From positions 1-64,000 of the forward strand of contig JAAEAF010006040.1 in NCBI GenBank assembly GCA_011037195.1: 64,000 nucleotides of DNA. Direction: 5' to 3'. How positions within the stretch are numbered: position 1 is the first letter of the stretch; every line of letters begins with the position of its first letter. The stretch comes from Triatoma infestans (lineage: Eukaryota; Arthropoda; Insecta; Hemiptera; Reduviidae). Under the pieces are notes generated by a model. It was given only the letters and a program-made list of their open reading frames with translations. It searched no databases and was not told where the DNA came from. This document shows, piece by piece, positions 35,106-46,912 of this stretch. Made by a program: the position numbers and the translations under genes.

Positions 35106-35384
35106 TTGGGGGGGAAGGTTACTATTTCAATGAGAGCAATATCTTCACTTCAAATCAAACAGCATACTATTTCAGTTTTTCGTAGTCGTTTCAAAAATTT
35201 TAAGCATCAAACAAACATATACATCAAATAATTTATATATTCTTGAATATGTCAATGAGACTGCCGCAATGCTGTATAAGATCCTGTAAAACCGAGGTCA
35301 GGAACAGCATTAATATGACCTCGACGATACAACGATAAAATCCCAGAATTTATACATTCATTTCCCATATTTTTATTTAGAAAT
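35106..35384. other. AT-rich DNA between two family H copies
   Basis: Nothing is recognised beyond a short G run at 35107. Confidence 0.4.
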
Positions 35385-36252
35385 AAAAAAAAAAATCTGG
35401 TGTGAAACACACACAACTTTCTCTTACTCCAGTTTTCAAGTTTATAATTGACAAATTTTACACTTTGTGTACAAAATTAATGAAATTCGTCGAAAACTGA
35501 AAAACTGTCCAGTAAAAGCGCACTTCCGGTTTACTAATTTTCTTGAAACTTGGAATTTTGGCCATCTATTTATTTCCAATTAAGTTTGTTTGGATGACAG
35601 AATTGTTTAATCAACTATGATAGCACGTTAGAGAAAAACATAACCACACCCCTCCCCTAAAAGTGTACTTAAATGAATTTTCGCAGAGAAATGTTTTAAA
35701 TAAAAGTTGTAGATTATTGTATGTTTTGTTAATGTACGAAGTTTCAACAAAATCGTCTGAGATATTTTTGAGAAAATCGCGAAAAAGTGAAAAAATTATT
35801 TAGTGAAGTGGTAATGTAAACGCACATCTGGTTATCCGAATTTTTTGAAACTCGGAATTTCAACAACATATTCAATTCTAATTAACATTATTTAGATGAC
35901 AGAATTGTTTAATAAACTGAAATAGCACTTTAGATGAAAACCTAACCCCATGCCTCCCCCAAAACTGCTCATAGTTGTATTTTCCCAGAGAAACATTTCA
36001 AATAAAAGTTGTAGCTCTTTGTACGTGTAGTTGATATACCATGTTTGAAGAAAATCGTCGGAGCCATTTTTGAGAAAAATGCAAAAAAGTAAAAAAAACA
36101 ACAAGTAAAGTACTTTCGGTCGAGGAATTTTGACAAATGACCCACTGTCAGATGCCATGGTGATACCTAAACGGAATATCAAGTTTCAACTTTGTAGGGT
36201 TTTTCGTTTTTAAGCTATGCTGTTACATACATACACACAACCATATCACACA

Positions 36253-36286
<34 letters not shown>

Positions 36287-36418
36287 GACCATTTGCTAAA
36301 AACCACTTTTTTGGACTCAGGGGACCTCAAAACGGATATTCCGGTGAAAACTCGATATCGAAAAGATGACAGGAATACAATATTTCCTCTTCTTACTAGG
36401 AGTAAGAGGATGAAAAAA
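35385..36418 (-). repeat. Family H repeat, full-length copy
   Basis: This is a minus-orientation copy in inverted arrangement with 33807-34808. It starts AATCTGGTGTGAAACAC, then ACTTTCTCTTACTCC, and ends at the hairpin CTTACTAGGAGTAAG (about 36390-36409). Two internal modules of about 300 bp stand in tandem, starting CGCACTTCCGGTT (35519) and CGCACATCTGGTT (35821), with a third partial start near 36111. A (CA)n tract lies at 36248-36286. Confidence 0.75.
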
Positions 36419-36784
36419 AAATTCAAAACTAAGGAAAAATCAAATTATCTATGTTACCCAGTTGCCTAAGGAGTTTTCACTTTAGTGAGTCTTTTATTCT
36501 TTGGGTGACTTACTTCCTTTGTTGCAGTTTGCCTTAGTGTTGCTGATTCTAGCTAATTTACCTCCCGGATTCTTCAGTGATTACACATAATGGTACAGGT
36601 AAATTTGGTGTAAAATTTAACGAAATTATAGTCTTGCTTGCAAAATTAGGCAGCAATGATTATGGAAACAACTTGGATAGCTGTTATAATCTTCTTTTTC
36701 ACAACAAATTGAGGGCATATATATTTGGAAAATTATTCAGAGATTATTTATCGGCAATATTTAAGTCATGCCTTCTAAGATGAT
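36419..36784. other. Unassigned DNA between family H copies
   Basis: A short stretch at 36527-36599 is bounded by splice-like TTGTTGCAG and ACAG|GTAAAT, but its best frame meets a stop. I treat it as unsupported. Confidence 0.4.
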
Positions 36785-37650
36785 AAAAAAAGTCTGACTT
36801 GAAACACCACCACAACTTTATCTTAGTTAACACAACTATAAAATTGAACAAGTTTTCTTTAAACTTGGTAATTTACTTGATTGCCCTAACATAAACCTAG
36901 AGATGGTATCTACGCAAGGTAGATAGTAGTTGAAATGATTGTAGTCCAGACAGGCCAATAACACTGCACTAACTAAAATAAAATTTGAAATTAAACATAA
37001 TATTATTGCTCACAGAACCTACTAAAAGCAGCCATTTTCCACAAAAAATGTTTCAAATAAAAGTGATTAGATTTTCTAATGAAAATCGTGATAGACGTTT
37101 TCAAGATCATTACAGGACAACTCAAAAACATTTTTCTGGGAAATAGCACTTCCAGATAAACCGATTTCTTAAAATTTGGCATTCTATCTACGCTTTTATT
37201 GTATATTAATATTATATAGGTTGATAAAAACCATACATTGTATTGAAGTGATAGTTTAGAGGGAAAACACAGCGCTACTGTTCCCACAAAACTCCCAAAA
37301 AGATCAATTTTTTCCAGATAATATTTCAAATAATAGTGATAGGTATTTTGTGTTTGGTATTATATGAAGTTCAAGAAAATTGTTTGGGGCAGTTTTTGAT
37401 GGATTTTGCCCTTAATCTTCGTGTCAGAAACGGTGGTAATACCTAAACGGGAGATAGCATGTTTGAACTTTCTACGATTTTTTGTTTTTGAGATCTTTTT
37501 TATCTTCATATATTCAGTCACCCACCAGTAAAAACATTTTTTTTTCGTATTCAGGGGACCCCATTTTTTGTATTTCCGAGGAAAGCTCGGTGTCGGGAAT
37601 TGGATTGTGAACGTCAAATCTCCTCCTAGCGCCATAGAAAAAAAGTAAAA
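36785..37650 (-). repeat. Family H repeat
   Basis: It starts 'TCTGACTTGAAACACC..CACAACTTTATCTTAG'. It has CACTTCCAGATAAACCG and the block 'TACATTGTATTGAAGTGATAGTTTAGAGG' in order. It ends in a damaged hairpin (CTCCTCCTAGCGCC) with AAAGTAAAAA. Confidence 0.7.
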
Positions 37651-38159
37651 ATATATATTTGGTTAACTTTCTTTACTTATATAATATAAAATAGCTTTAA
37701 ATCTTTAAAAATTATAAATAAAAGAGAAAAATATGATAAAATGGTGAGAGCAAAATAAGAGTAAACATGTTTACAAGGAAAAATTATATAAAAACCGAAC
37801 GAAAACACATTGGTGAAGAGAATGAAGTGCCAATGAGTAATTCTGCCATTAACTTGTTGCGTGAGGTGAATGTTAAATATGAAAATCGAACATGTTTGAT
37901 TCACAAGGTCGGCTTGCTACTGACTGCAAATTGTACCTTCTTAGCTATAAACACTCTTCTACATATAATACTCTTCTATATATATATATATATATACTTC
38001 TACTATAGGTTTGATTTAATGTATTCGGCTAAGACTTGAACCTTAAACTTTTCACATAACTCCACTACAGCATAATTTACCAGAACTTTAACGCAAATAT
38101 GTTACATTAATTGGGTGTGAATTAGGCCAAGCTATTGAAATAAACGTAAAGACCAACAA
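37651..38159. other. AT-rich DNA, nothing recognised
   Basis: (TA)n occurs at about 37978-37996. There is no supported gene. Confidence 0.45.
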
Positions 38160-39008
38160 AAATATCTGGTATGTAACACTCTTCTTATTCTACAACTTTC
38201 TTATTTTTTATATACTTCTTACTTTCTTATATATTATCTACAACTTTATCTTATTCTAATTTATACAATTTTATCAAGACGTTGCAATGTTTAGTTTGGG
38301 TGGCTCTAAAAATTGTGGCCATATGTGAAGCGCTCTACCAAGAAAGCTTGTGCAAAATTTAAATTTAACTAAGTGTCTGTTTAATATCAATTTTTTTTTT
38401 CAGAATAATGTTTCTAATAAAAGTTTATACTTTCCTATCTATGCAGCAAGCATTCCAAGTTTAAAGAAAACCGTTGTAACCTTTTACAACACACTTCCGG
38501 TCATTGTAAAATCACACTTCCGGTTAACAGATTTTCTTCATATTTGGATTTCTATCAATGCTTCTAATGTAAATTAACATTATGTAGATATTAAAAACTA
38601 TATATTACACTGAAGTGGTATTTTAGTCGAAAGCAAAATGCTACTCCAGAATCCCCCAAACTGTTCCCCCAGAAACCCTCAAAAAATCAATTTTTCCGGG
38701 AAAATATTTCAAATAAAAGTGACACGTGTTTATATGTGTAGATAGTATACAAAGTTTAAAGAAAATCTTTGGTGCCATTTTCGACAAAATTAAGAAAAAC
38801 TGAAAAAAACCTCTCACTGAATTTGCACGTTAGGTTAACGTAGCGATATTTTGCCCTAAATCTTCGTGTCTGATGCAGGTGGTAGTACCTAAACAGAATA
38901 TCATGTTTGAACTTCCTGCGACTTTAAAACTTTCGTTTATCAGACATTCTGTTGACACTCACACAGACCATTTGCTAAGAGCATTACTTACTAGAAGTAA
39001 GAGGTAAA
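38160..39008 (-). repeat. Family H repeat
   Basis: It has two CACTTCCGGT motifs at 38487 and 38515, the block 'TACACTGAAGTGGTATTTTAG', and a hairpin-like CTTACTAGAAGTAAGAGG at about 38986-39006. At 39030 the hairpin end of an opposite-facing copy begins, so two family H hairpin ends lie head to head. Confidence 0.7.
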
Positions 39009-39508
39009 ATGTCTATAAAGTTTATTTTTAGTTTCGCTTACTCCTAGTAAGGAAGTATTGCTTGCGATCGTCTCAAATTCACGCGAAAATAAGTTTTCAT
39101 TTGAAATAATATTTTGAAGTCTCCTAAGCAATAATCATAAAATATGAGGCATAGCATTCATGCATGAACAGAAAAGTAAGCTTCAGAACCTGACGAACGA
39201 TTCAAACAAAATCTAACAAAAGTTCTCGTATAATTTTTGTATTTCACATTCCCCACCATATTTTGTTTCGGCCTCAACTCTATCGGCACCACTGACTGGT
39301 TAAACTAATAGCGTTGAGCGTATTCACTCGTCTACGCTCATCCATGCTCTTCACACATGTACTACTGACGCTAGATTGCAAATAATAATTAGGCTCTATA
39401 AAAATAATCTCTATACAATATCCTTTTTATGAATATTTAAAGACATAAAAAAAAGCATAACGTCAGCTTATAAAGAAATCAATTGGAAGGACTTGTAAGT
39501 ACATGATG
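38746..39508 (+). repeat. Long direct repeat, left copy (763 bp)
   Basis: It is about 97% identical to 41117-41943 in the same orientation. It begins TATACAAAGTTTAAAG and ends GTACATGATG. About 65 bp present in the right copy (after 'AAGCAATAAT') are missing here. The LINE 39509-41116 lies exactly between the two copies, so I read this as one half of an unusually long target duplication. Confidence 0.85.
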
Positions 39509-40907
39509 CAAGGGGAAGTACTCAGCCCATTCCTCTTTTCTCTATTCATATCGGATATAGAGAGGTGTTTTAGACAGAAAGAAGTAGTTGGACTTAGCAT
39601 TGACCAATTCTCTGATATTATACTTTTACTATATGCAGATGATCTTAGTCTTATTGGCAGACTCTCAAGTTGATCTTAAGAAAAAAATTAATATATTAAA
39701 TAATTTTTGCGCTTTAAACTCACTTAATGTCAACCCCTTGAAATCTAAAGTTTTAATTTTTCGTAAAGGTCGAGCAAGTAATCGAAAAGAGTCTTTTTTC
39801 TACGGTGAGGAGGAGCTTCAGTTGGTAGATAAATTTAATTATTTAGGAATAGAGTTTAGTAAATCTTCCTTATTTGCTGAGGCTGCAAGCTGCTCAATTA
39901 GTAAAATGAATATAGCTGTTGGGACTGTTTATAGTATTTTTTGTAGCACTAAATGTGAAAGCTGGGATTCAACAGTTAAATTGTTTAATGCTACTGTCCG
40001 CAGTATTTTATTATATGGCGCGGCAATTTGGAGCTTGAGATATGTCAATATTTTAGAAAGAGCTCAGATTAACTTTTATAAAAGAATTCTGCATTTACAG
40101 AAATGTACACCGGATTACATAGTAAGAATTGAAGCGTATAATACCTATTTTAGTAGACATTACCAAACTTATAATTGGTTGGTTGTGTAAACTTTTGTCT
40201 ATGGGTTTCCTAGAATCTGTTATAATAGGTTGTTTTCTTTGGATTCAAAACCAGGAAATATTTATAAATACAACTGGGTGTCCCAAGTCAAAAAGATTTT
40301 TTTAAATATGAACTGTGAGAACCTTTGGAATGAGCAGTCTGCTGATAACTTTCGGGAAAAAAAGAAGCAAGTATTAAATCTATTGCAGAAACAACTGCGT
40401 GAAGCAGACTTTAATAAGTTAGCTGCCTCACAGTTCAGCACAGTTTATAACACACTTCCGTTAAAAGGCGGAACTGCCCAGGAATATTTGAGCATAAATG
40501 TTCCTTTTTCAGTGACCAAACTGATTGCACAGTTACGAACCTGTAATAAGTACTATATAAAACTCGCGATAAAGAATATAACATATGTAATAAATCCTAC
40601 AAAAATCTGTGAAATTTGTAATACGGGCGTGAATGAAGATTTAATTCACATATTTGTAGAATGTCCTGCATACCATTCAGCTAGAGTTATTTACCTTTCT
40701 GATCCTAGTTCCTCCATTACTAATGAAAATATGTTTTATTTATTACTATCATCTAAAGTAAAAAAGGACCTAATAAAATTATATAATTATGCTAAAAAAG
40801 TTCTGCGGTTAAGACAATCTTTATGTCCATTTTTTTTTCATTTGTTACTTTTTTCAAATATTTCTAAAATAATTTTAGTTTTTCTCTCACTCTTTCCAAA
40901 TATATGA
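39509..40907 (+). pseudogene. LINE ORF2 (reverse transcriptase to C-terminus)
   Basis: The first frame covers 'QGEVLSPFLFSLFISDIERC' and the catalytic 'YADD' (39632-39643), then stops near 39675 after an indel. The rest is in one frame from about 39660 to 40907 with a single internal stop at 40188-40190. It includes 'NPLKSKVLIFRKG', 'FNYLGIEFSK', 'LLYGAAIWSL' (post-catalytic thumb region) and a C-terminal 'CEICNTGVNEDLIHIFVEC' cysteine-histidine motif. The protein would reverse transcribe LINE RNA at a nicked target. The endonuclease part is missing through 5' truncation. The clade is Jockey- or CR1-like by resemblance; I cannot fix it. Confidence 0.8.
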
Positions 40908-41116
40908 TTTTGAAGATTTATTGTTCATATTTTATGCCATTTCATATTTCATCTTATAATTTTGAGAGACATTTTTATTTAGTTTTATTGTATTTATTTT
41001 TTTTTATAATAAGCAGATTGGTTGCTATTTCATTTTATTTTATTATTTTGTATTTATAGGTGTACAACTCACCTCTTTGTATGGGTCATGTAACCTAAAC
41101 AAATAAATTTTATGTC
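39509..41116 (+). mobile_element. 5'-truncated LINE flanked by ~0.8-kb direct repeats
   Basis: The insert starts inside the reverse transcriptase ('QGEVLSPFLFSLF') and ends after about 200 bp of 3' untranslated sequence (…ACCTAAACAAATAAATTTTATG), with no long poly(A). Both junctions abut the long direct repeats at 38746-39508 and 41117-41943. A TATA at the right junction is shared, leaving a few bases of boundary ambiguity. Truncation at the 5' end is typical of target-primed insertion. Confidence 0.85.
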
Positions 41117-41943
41117 TATACAAAGTTTAAAGAAAATCTTTGGTGCCATTTTCGACAAAATTAAGAAAAACTGAAAAAAACCTCTCACTGAATTTGCACG
41201 TTAGGTTAACGTAGGGATATTTTGCCCTAAATCTTCGTGTCTGATGCAGGTGGTAGTACCTAAACAGAATACCATGTTTGAACTTCCTGCGACTTTAAAA
41301 CTTTCGTTTATGAGACATTCTGTTAACACTCACACAGACCATTCGCTAAGAGCATTACTTACTAGAAGCATGAGGTAAAATGTCTATAAAATGTATTTTT
41401 AGTTTCGCTTACTCCTAGTAAGAGGAAGTATTGCTTGCGATCGTCTCAAATTCACGCGAAAATAAGTTTTCATTTGAAATAATGTTTTGAAGTCTCCTAA
41501 GCAATAATGTTTTTTAGCGAAAAGTCTCTGTGGTTAACAAAGTAAGATATAAGGAATATTGCAACTTATATTATAAAATATGAGGTATAGCATTCATGCA
41601 TGAACAGAAAAGTAAGCTTCAGAACCTGACGAACGATTCAAACAAAATCTAACAAAAGTTCTCGTATAATTTTTGTATTTCACATTCCCCACCATATTTT
41701 GTTTCGGCCATCAACTCTATCGGCACCACTGACTGGTCAAACTAATAGCGTTGAGCGTATTCACTCGTCTACGCTCATCCATGCTCTCACACATGTACTA
41801 CTGCCGCTAGATTGCAAATAATAATTAGGCTCTATAAAAATAATCTCTATACAATATCCTTTTTATGAATATTTAAAGACATAAAAAAAAACATAACGTC
41901 AGCATATAAAGAAATCAATTAGAAGGACTTGTAGTACATGATG
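41117..41943 (+). repeat. Long direct repeat, right copy (827 bp)
   Basis: This is the partner of 38746-39508. It contains the family H head-to-head hairpin junction (about 41355-41440) and then about 500 bp of unrelated sequence. DNA beyond 41943 continues without resemblance to the LINE, as expected at the edge of a target duplication. Confidence 0.85.
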
Positions 41944-42645
41944 TTTACAAGCAGGTAGATTAATATGCCGGTTTACAACGGTCATTTAGGATTTACATGC
42001 TTGCTCAACAAGTGACCTGTTACCACACATCTATACATGTATATTACCTATACTGGAACCTTATCTTATCAACTTAAATCTATAATTGTTATACCATATA
42101 GATTTAGGTTTTCTTCTTTTTTTTTGTGAAAAACTGAAAATAAAAATCAATAGCTGCACAATCGGTGGATGGATTTTTCGCGTAACCTGCGTGTCTAAAC
42201 GAAATACCAAGCTTGAGCTTCTTGGAAATGCAGTTATTCCTTGGCCATATTCTGTAGCGTTCATTTCTTAGTGTTCAACTTGACTGACATCAAGCTAACC
42301 TACATTTCTCACATTAATATGCTGATTAATGAATCCAAAAAAGCAATAAAACTGCTGCTACTGCTACATTCACTAGGTTCAGGCCTATCTGATGAAAAAT
42401 GTAAGTTGTTAATTTAATAAAGTTACCAATCAGGCAATTTCTAATTTAGACTTGTGAAAGTTCGTACTCCACCTCAATATAGATACATATTTCAAAAAAT
42501 ACAAATACTGCAAAATAAACTTGTAAAGTTTGTCTTTCAAGTTTAAAAGTCAGAATTCTTTCACTTTTAGTGATAGAAAAAAGTAAAAATGCCATGTACA
42601 CAAGCACGAAAGACTGGAAGGGATTCCCATTTACATCTACATATA
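41944..42645. other. Unassigned DNA with family H traces
   Basis: 42150-42270 has 'GTGTCTAAACGAAATACCAAGCTTGAG', a decayed family H block in minus orientation. Nothing else is recognised. Confidence 0.4.
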
Positions 42646-43505
42646 CCAATTTTGACTTTCTCTAACTACTGTTAAAGGAAGTATTGTGATCGTGTCAAAA
42701 TTTTCAATCACAATTATTCACCGGAAATACAAGTTTTGAAGTCCCATGGGTCCGAAGATATGGATTTTTAGGAAATGGACTGCGTGTGTATTTGAATAGT
42801 ATAGTTCAAAAACAAAACATAGCAGAAACATCAAACTTGATATTCCGTTTGAATAACACTATGGTCATCTGACATTAATTTCTGTGTGACAAAATTCCTC
42901 AACCGCTTTAATGAATGAATTTTCTTTTTTGGGGGGGGATCATCTCAAAAATGGGTCTCATAATTTTGTTTAAACTAGGTGTGTTAAGATCTACAACTTT
43001 TATTTTATAACTTCTTCAGGACAATTGATTTAAGGTGGTTTTTGGGAGAAAGGCTGGGTTATGTTTTCCTCTAAAGTGCCATTTATATTAATTATACAAT
43101 TCTATCATATAAATAATATTAATTACAATTAAGTATGTTGTCAAAATTCGGAGTTTGAAAATATCGGTCGACCAGCTGTTCGATTTTATTGAACAAATTT
43201 TTCAGTTTTTTGCGATTTTCTTCATGCAAACACCGATGAACTAGGTTTGGGATTTTATCTAGCATTGCGGACCCATCCACATATTCAACCGAAGGATTTC
43301 ATTAAATTTGTTATTCTAACTATGAATACACAGAACTATCCCTTTTGTTTGATACTTCTTTTCGATAAAGTTCTTTTAATAAAATTTCGGCGGCTGGAGG
43401 AGGTTATGGTTTCCTCAAAAAAAGAGGTCATGGTTTCCTTCAAATTTAGATTCTCCCCTTGGTGCAAAATTGAGGACAAGCCCCCCTATAACTTCCTTCT
43501 TTATT
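42646..43505 (+). repeat. Family H repeat
   Basis: It starts GACTTTCTCTAACTACTGTTAAAGG (decayed hairpin). 'GTGATCGTGTCAAAATTTTC', 'CACCGGAAATAC', 'AACTTGATATTCCGTTTG' and 'TCTAAAGTGCCATTTATATT' follow in family order. Confidence 0.7.
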
Positions 43506-43659
43506 GATATTATTAGTTTCTATTTAATCTTTCCTAATATCTTATATTTATTACATCCTTGGGTTGTAGTATTAGCTGTTAAAATGTTCTTACATATTCG
43601 TTCAGTTTGCATTCTTGTTTTCTTTGTTCGTACAAAACTGAACTCGAATTTGTAGGAGT

Positions 43660-44275
43660 ACATTTACTTAATATGAGGAAGTGTGATATCGGGTCAAATT
43701 TTCAATATTGAGTTTAAAAAAAAAAAAAACAGTTTTGATGCCCTCTTAATGCGAAACAAATGGTTTTAACGAATGGCCTGATTGTGTGTGTGTGTGTGTG
43801 TGTGGGAGAGAGAGAGAGAGAGAGGGAGAGAGTATGGTTTATACAAAATATCTCAAAACGAAAACTCGCTGGGAGCTTAATCTCGGTGTTTCGTTTAGGT
43901 ACACGATCAGACCAGGTTTTGGGCAACTTCCATCAACCGGAAATGCCACTTAACTGATTTATTTTTCCCTGTGTTTGGGAATTTTCTTCGAAAACGGCTC
44001 TAACGATTTTCTTTAATCTTCATATACTATCTATAATTTTCCGGGGGAAATTAGTTTTTTGGGGGAGTTCTGGGAAAACAGCTCTCTTCTGGGCTACATT
44101 CGAACAATTTCACTATGTGCCTGGGTATGTACTTGTTCCCCTACCATCTCTATATTTATATTAAGACAAATATGTAAAGTTTGCTGTTCAAAGAAAATTT
44201 TCATTTGATATATAATTGTATTCAGAGAAATAAGAGAAGGTCGTGTGAGTGTTTCACACAAGATTTTTTTTTGGG
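43660..44275 (+). repeat. Family H repeat, shorter copy
   Basis: The hairpin is degraded. A (TG)n(GA)n tract lies at 43785-43830. 'CAACCGGAAATGCCACTTAAC' and a right end AATAAGAGAAGGTCGTGTGAGTGTTTCACACAAG plus poly-T are recognisable. Only one internal module is present. Confidence 0.65.
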
Positions 44276-45180
44276 TACCATTTCCAAGATCATGAACGCC
44301 GTTTCCATTGCACTATACAACAAAATATTGTACTTCACACAAAAATTCATATTCATCACATTCTCCAAGTCCACAATATCTTTTACATTCACATTAATAA
44401 ATACATTCATTCTAATAAATAAATTCATAACAATTAAAAAACCAAATAAATCAACTTTATAAAAAAATTTTTTTGTATATTTATTGTGATTGAAATACTC
44501 TACATTATTCTCACCTGGTTACTTGTTCATTGATTAAAAAATAAATAAATAAATAACCTGTTCTCTAATGAGTTTCTAATAAAATCTATATATTTATTTT
44601 CAAATTATTTATAGATAATTCTAAATAATATGAACGCTACTATAATAATATATAGTGGAAGATAGATAGATTGAAGGGGGGATAGGGTACATGTGCTTTG
44701 CTCTCCGATGATGATGATGATATACGTGCCAGCTGACACGAACATATATATATGTTAGTGAGAGTAGTGGGGTTGTTGAAACTCGATAAATCAGCAACGA
44801 GTAGCAACCAGCGGCGTCTATATCACTCTCTCTCTCTCTCTCTCTCTGTTTAACTAAATAACTCTCACACCCTCTCTCTCCCTTTACAGATATACCCATA
44901 TATTCGTCACCATATATACCACGTACGTTATAACGTTCACATAGACCTATATAATACCCAGGTCCACTTTGTGTGTCACTATTCACAGATCACATCATAC
45001 ATACACATATTATATATATATATAAAACGTTCAACCCAAAACTCCAACAAATTCACATGTATAGTAAATATGTGGTCATGATTTGCATTCATCATCTATC
45101 ACAAATACCTATAGTGATGTTCATTATAATGAAATGTGTCTCAATACTAAAAAAAGACATGATATAATTTAAGAATAAAT
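44276..45180. other. AT-rich DNA with microsatellites
   Basis: (CT)n lies at about 44823-44848 and short (TA)n tracts at about 44744 and 45012. Open frames through these repeats are not gene-like. Confidence 0.5.
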
Positions 45181-45331
45181 TTTATTGGTGCTCCTATTGA
45201 AGAAGTATTGCGTTCGTGTCAAATGTTCGAAATTCAATTTTTACAATGAAGGACCGTTGAATATGAAAAAGTATGGCTTTTAGAAATTGATTTTCTCTCT
45301 CTCTCTCTCTCTCTCTGTCTATCTATCTAGT

Positions 45332-45365
<34 letters not shown>

Positions 45366-46030
45366 GTGTGCGTTGGGAGGAGGAGTATAAATTTGATATG
45401 AAACGTTCACAATACTTTCTCTTACTGCAATCTTATTACAATGAAAACATCGACAACTTTCTTCCAGTTTGGAATTTGTAATAAATCTAGAGTGTAGTTC
45501 TCTAGAATAGTATAGATTATCTAGAACCTGGTTAGCAATCAATTTTTCCGAGAAAAAAAGAAGATGTTTTCGAGTAAATTAAAAAAAAACAAACAACAGA
45601 AACCTATTAACTCGTACTTCCGGTTAGTTAATTTTCTTCATATTTGGAATTCTAGTAATGATCTGGTGTCTTTAAAATATTGTACAGTTGGCAGTATCAT
45701 ACATTTTAGTGAAGTGGCGATTTCACAGGACAGTTTAAAGTGCCCCCCCCCCACCACCACCACGAGCTTCCAATAATCAATTTTTCCGGGAAAAATGTTT
45801 TTCAACAAAAGTGACAGGTAAGTATGTGTGTTTAGATAGTATAGCATTTCCGGTTGGTGGATTGACCGAAACATGTGCCAGACGCAATGCTAGTATCTAA
45901 ACGGAATATCTAATAATATTTAATAATCTATTTATCACTTCCTACGATTTTTCTTCTTCTTTTTTTTTTTGTTTTATAATATTCTGTCTACCCATACACA
46001 CACACACACACATGCGCACACCATTTTCTA
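45181..46030. repeat. Two facing family H parts around microsatellites
   Basis: A plus-orientation hairpin-end piece (45181-45288: 'GAAGTATTGCGTTCGTGTCAAA') runs into (CT)n (45289-45316) and (TA)n (45331-45363). A minus-orientation copy (about 45385-46030) follows, with 'ATGAAACGTTCACAATACTTTCTCTTACTGCA', CTTCCGGTTAGTT, and a (CA)n tract at 45998-46011. Confidence 0.6.
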
Positions 46031-46033
46031 AAA

Positions 46034-46757
46034 ACTTTTTTTTTTTACTTTCTCTTACTCCTAGTAATAAGAGGAAGTATTGTAATCGTGTCAAATTTTC
46101 GATATCGAGTTTTCACCGGAAATATCCGTTTTCAGGCCCCCTGAGTCCAAAAAAGTAGTTTTTAGCAAATGGTCCGTGTGTGTGTGTGTGTGAGAACAGC
46201 ATAACTCAAAAACGAAAAACTTGAAAACTTGAAACAAAAAAGTTGAAACTTGATATTCCGTATTTAGGTATTACCATGTGATCTGACAGTACGTTATCTG
46301 TCAAAATTCCTCAACCGGAAGTACCACTTTACTCGTTGGTTTTTTTTTTTTACTTTTTTGCAATTTTCTCAAAAATGGCTCCGATGATTTTCTTTAAACT
46401 TGTTAATATCAACTACAGATACAAAGAGCTACAACATTCTATTTGAAACATTTCTCCGGGAAAATTCATTTAAGGGCACTTTTGGGAGAGGGGTGGGGGG
46501 TTAGGTTTTCCTCTAAAGTGCTATCATAGTTGATTATACAATTCTACCATCCAAACAAAATAAATTACAAATAAATAGACGGCTAAAATTCCGCGTTTCA
46601 AGGAAATTAGTAAACCGGAAGTACGCTTTTACTTAACATTTTTTTCAGTTTTCGACGAATTTCATCAAATTTGATAAAACAAACTCTAAAATTTGTCAAT
46701 TACAATTTTGAAAACTGGAGTAAGAGAAAGTTGTGTGAGTGTTTCACATCAGATTTC
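46034..46757 (+). repeat. Family H repeat, near full-length
   Basis: The left end ACTTTCTCTTACTCC and the right end GGAGTAAGAGAAAGT (46719-46733) are perfect inverted repeats. (GT)n at 46175-46190, two CCGGAAGTAC motifs (46313, 46614) and the terminal GTGTGAGTGTTTCACATCAG are present. A short minus-orientation hairpin-end piece (46758-46870) follows directly. Confidence 0.75.
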
Positions 46758-46912
46758 TCTTGCCTACGGGATATCAAAACATGTATTTCCGATTGAAATC
46801 TCAATTTTGAAAATGTAATACGATCACAAATACTTTCTTTTACAGGAGTAAGAGAAAATAAAAAAAATATAGTATCGCACACAGATGAAACCTTTATAAT
46901 AATAATAATAAT

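Noticed and set aside
36527..36599. Possible exon between TTGTTGCAG and ACAG|GTAAAT
   Set aside because: The best frame ('LVLLILANLPPGFFSDY') stops before the donor site. Nothing else supports it.
42310..42402. Possible exon ending at AAAAAT|GTAAGT with a Leu-rich frame
   Set aside because: There is no convincing 3' splice site or polypyrimidine tract upstream. The Leu run comes from CTG/CTA repeats.
44621..44986. 121-codon minus-strand frame
   Set aside because: It runs through CT and TA microsatellites, and the peptide is simple-sequence repeats.
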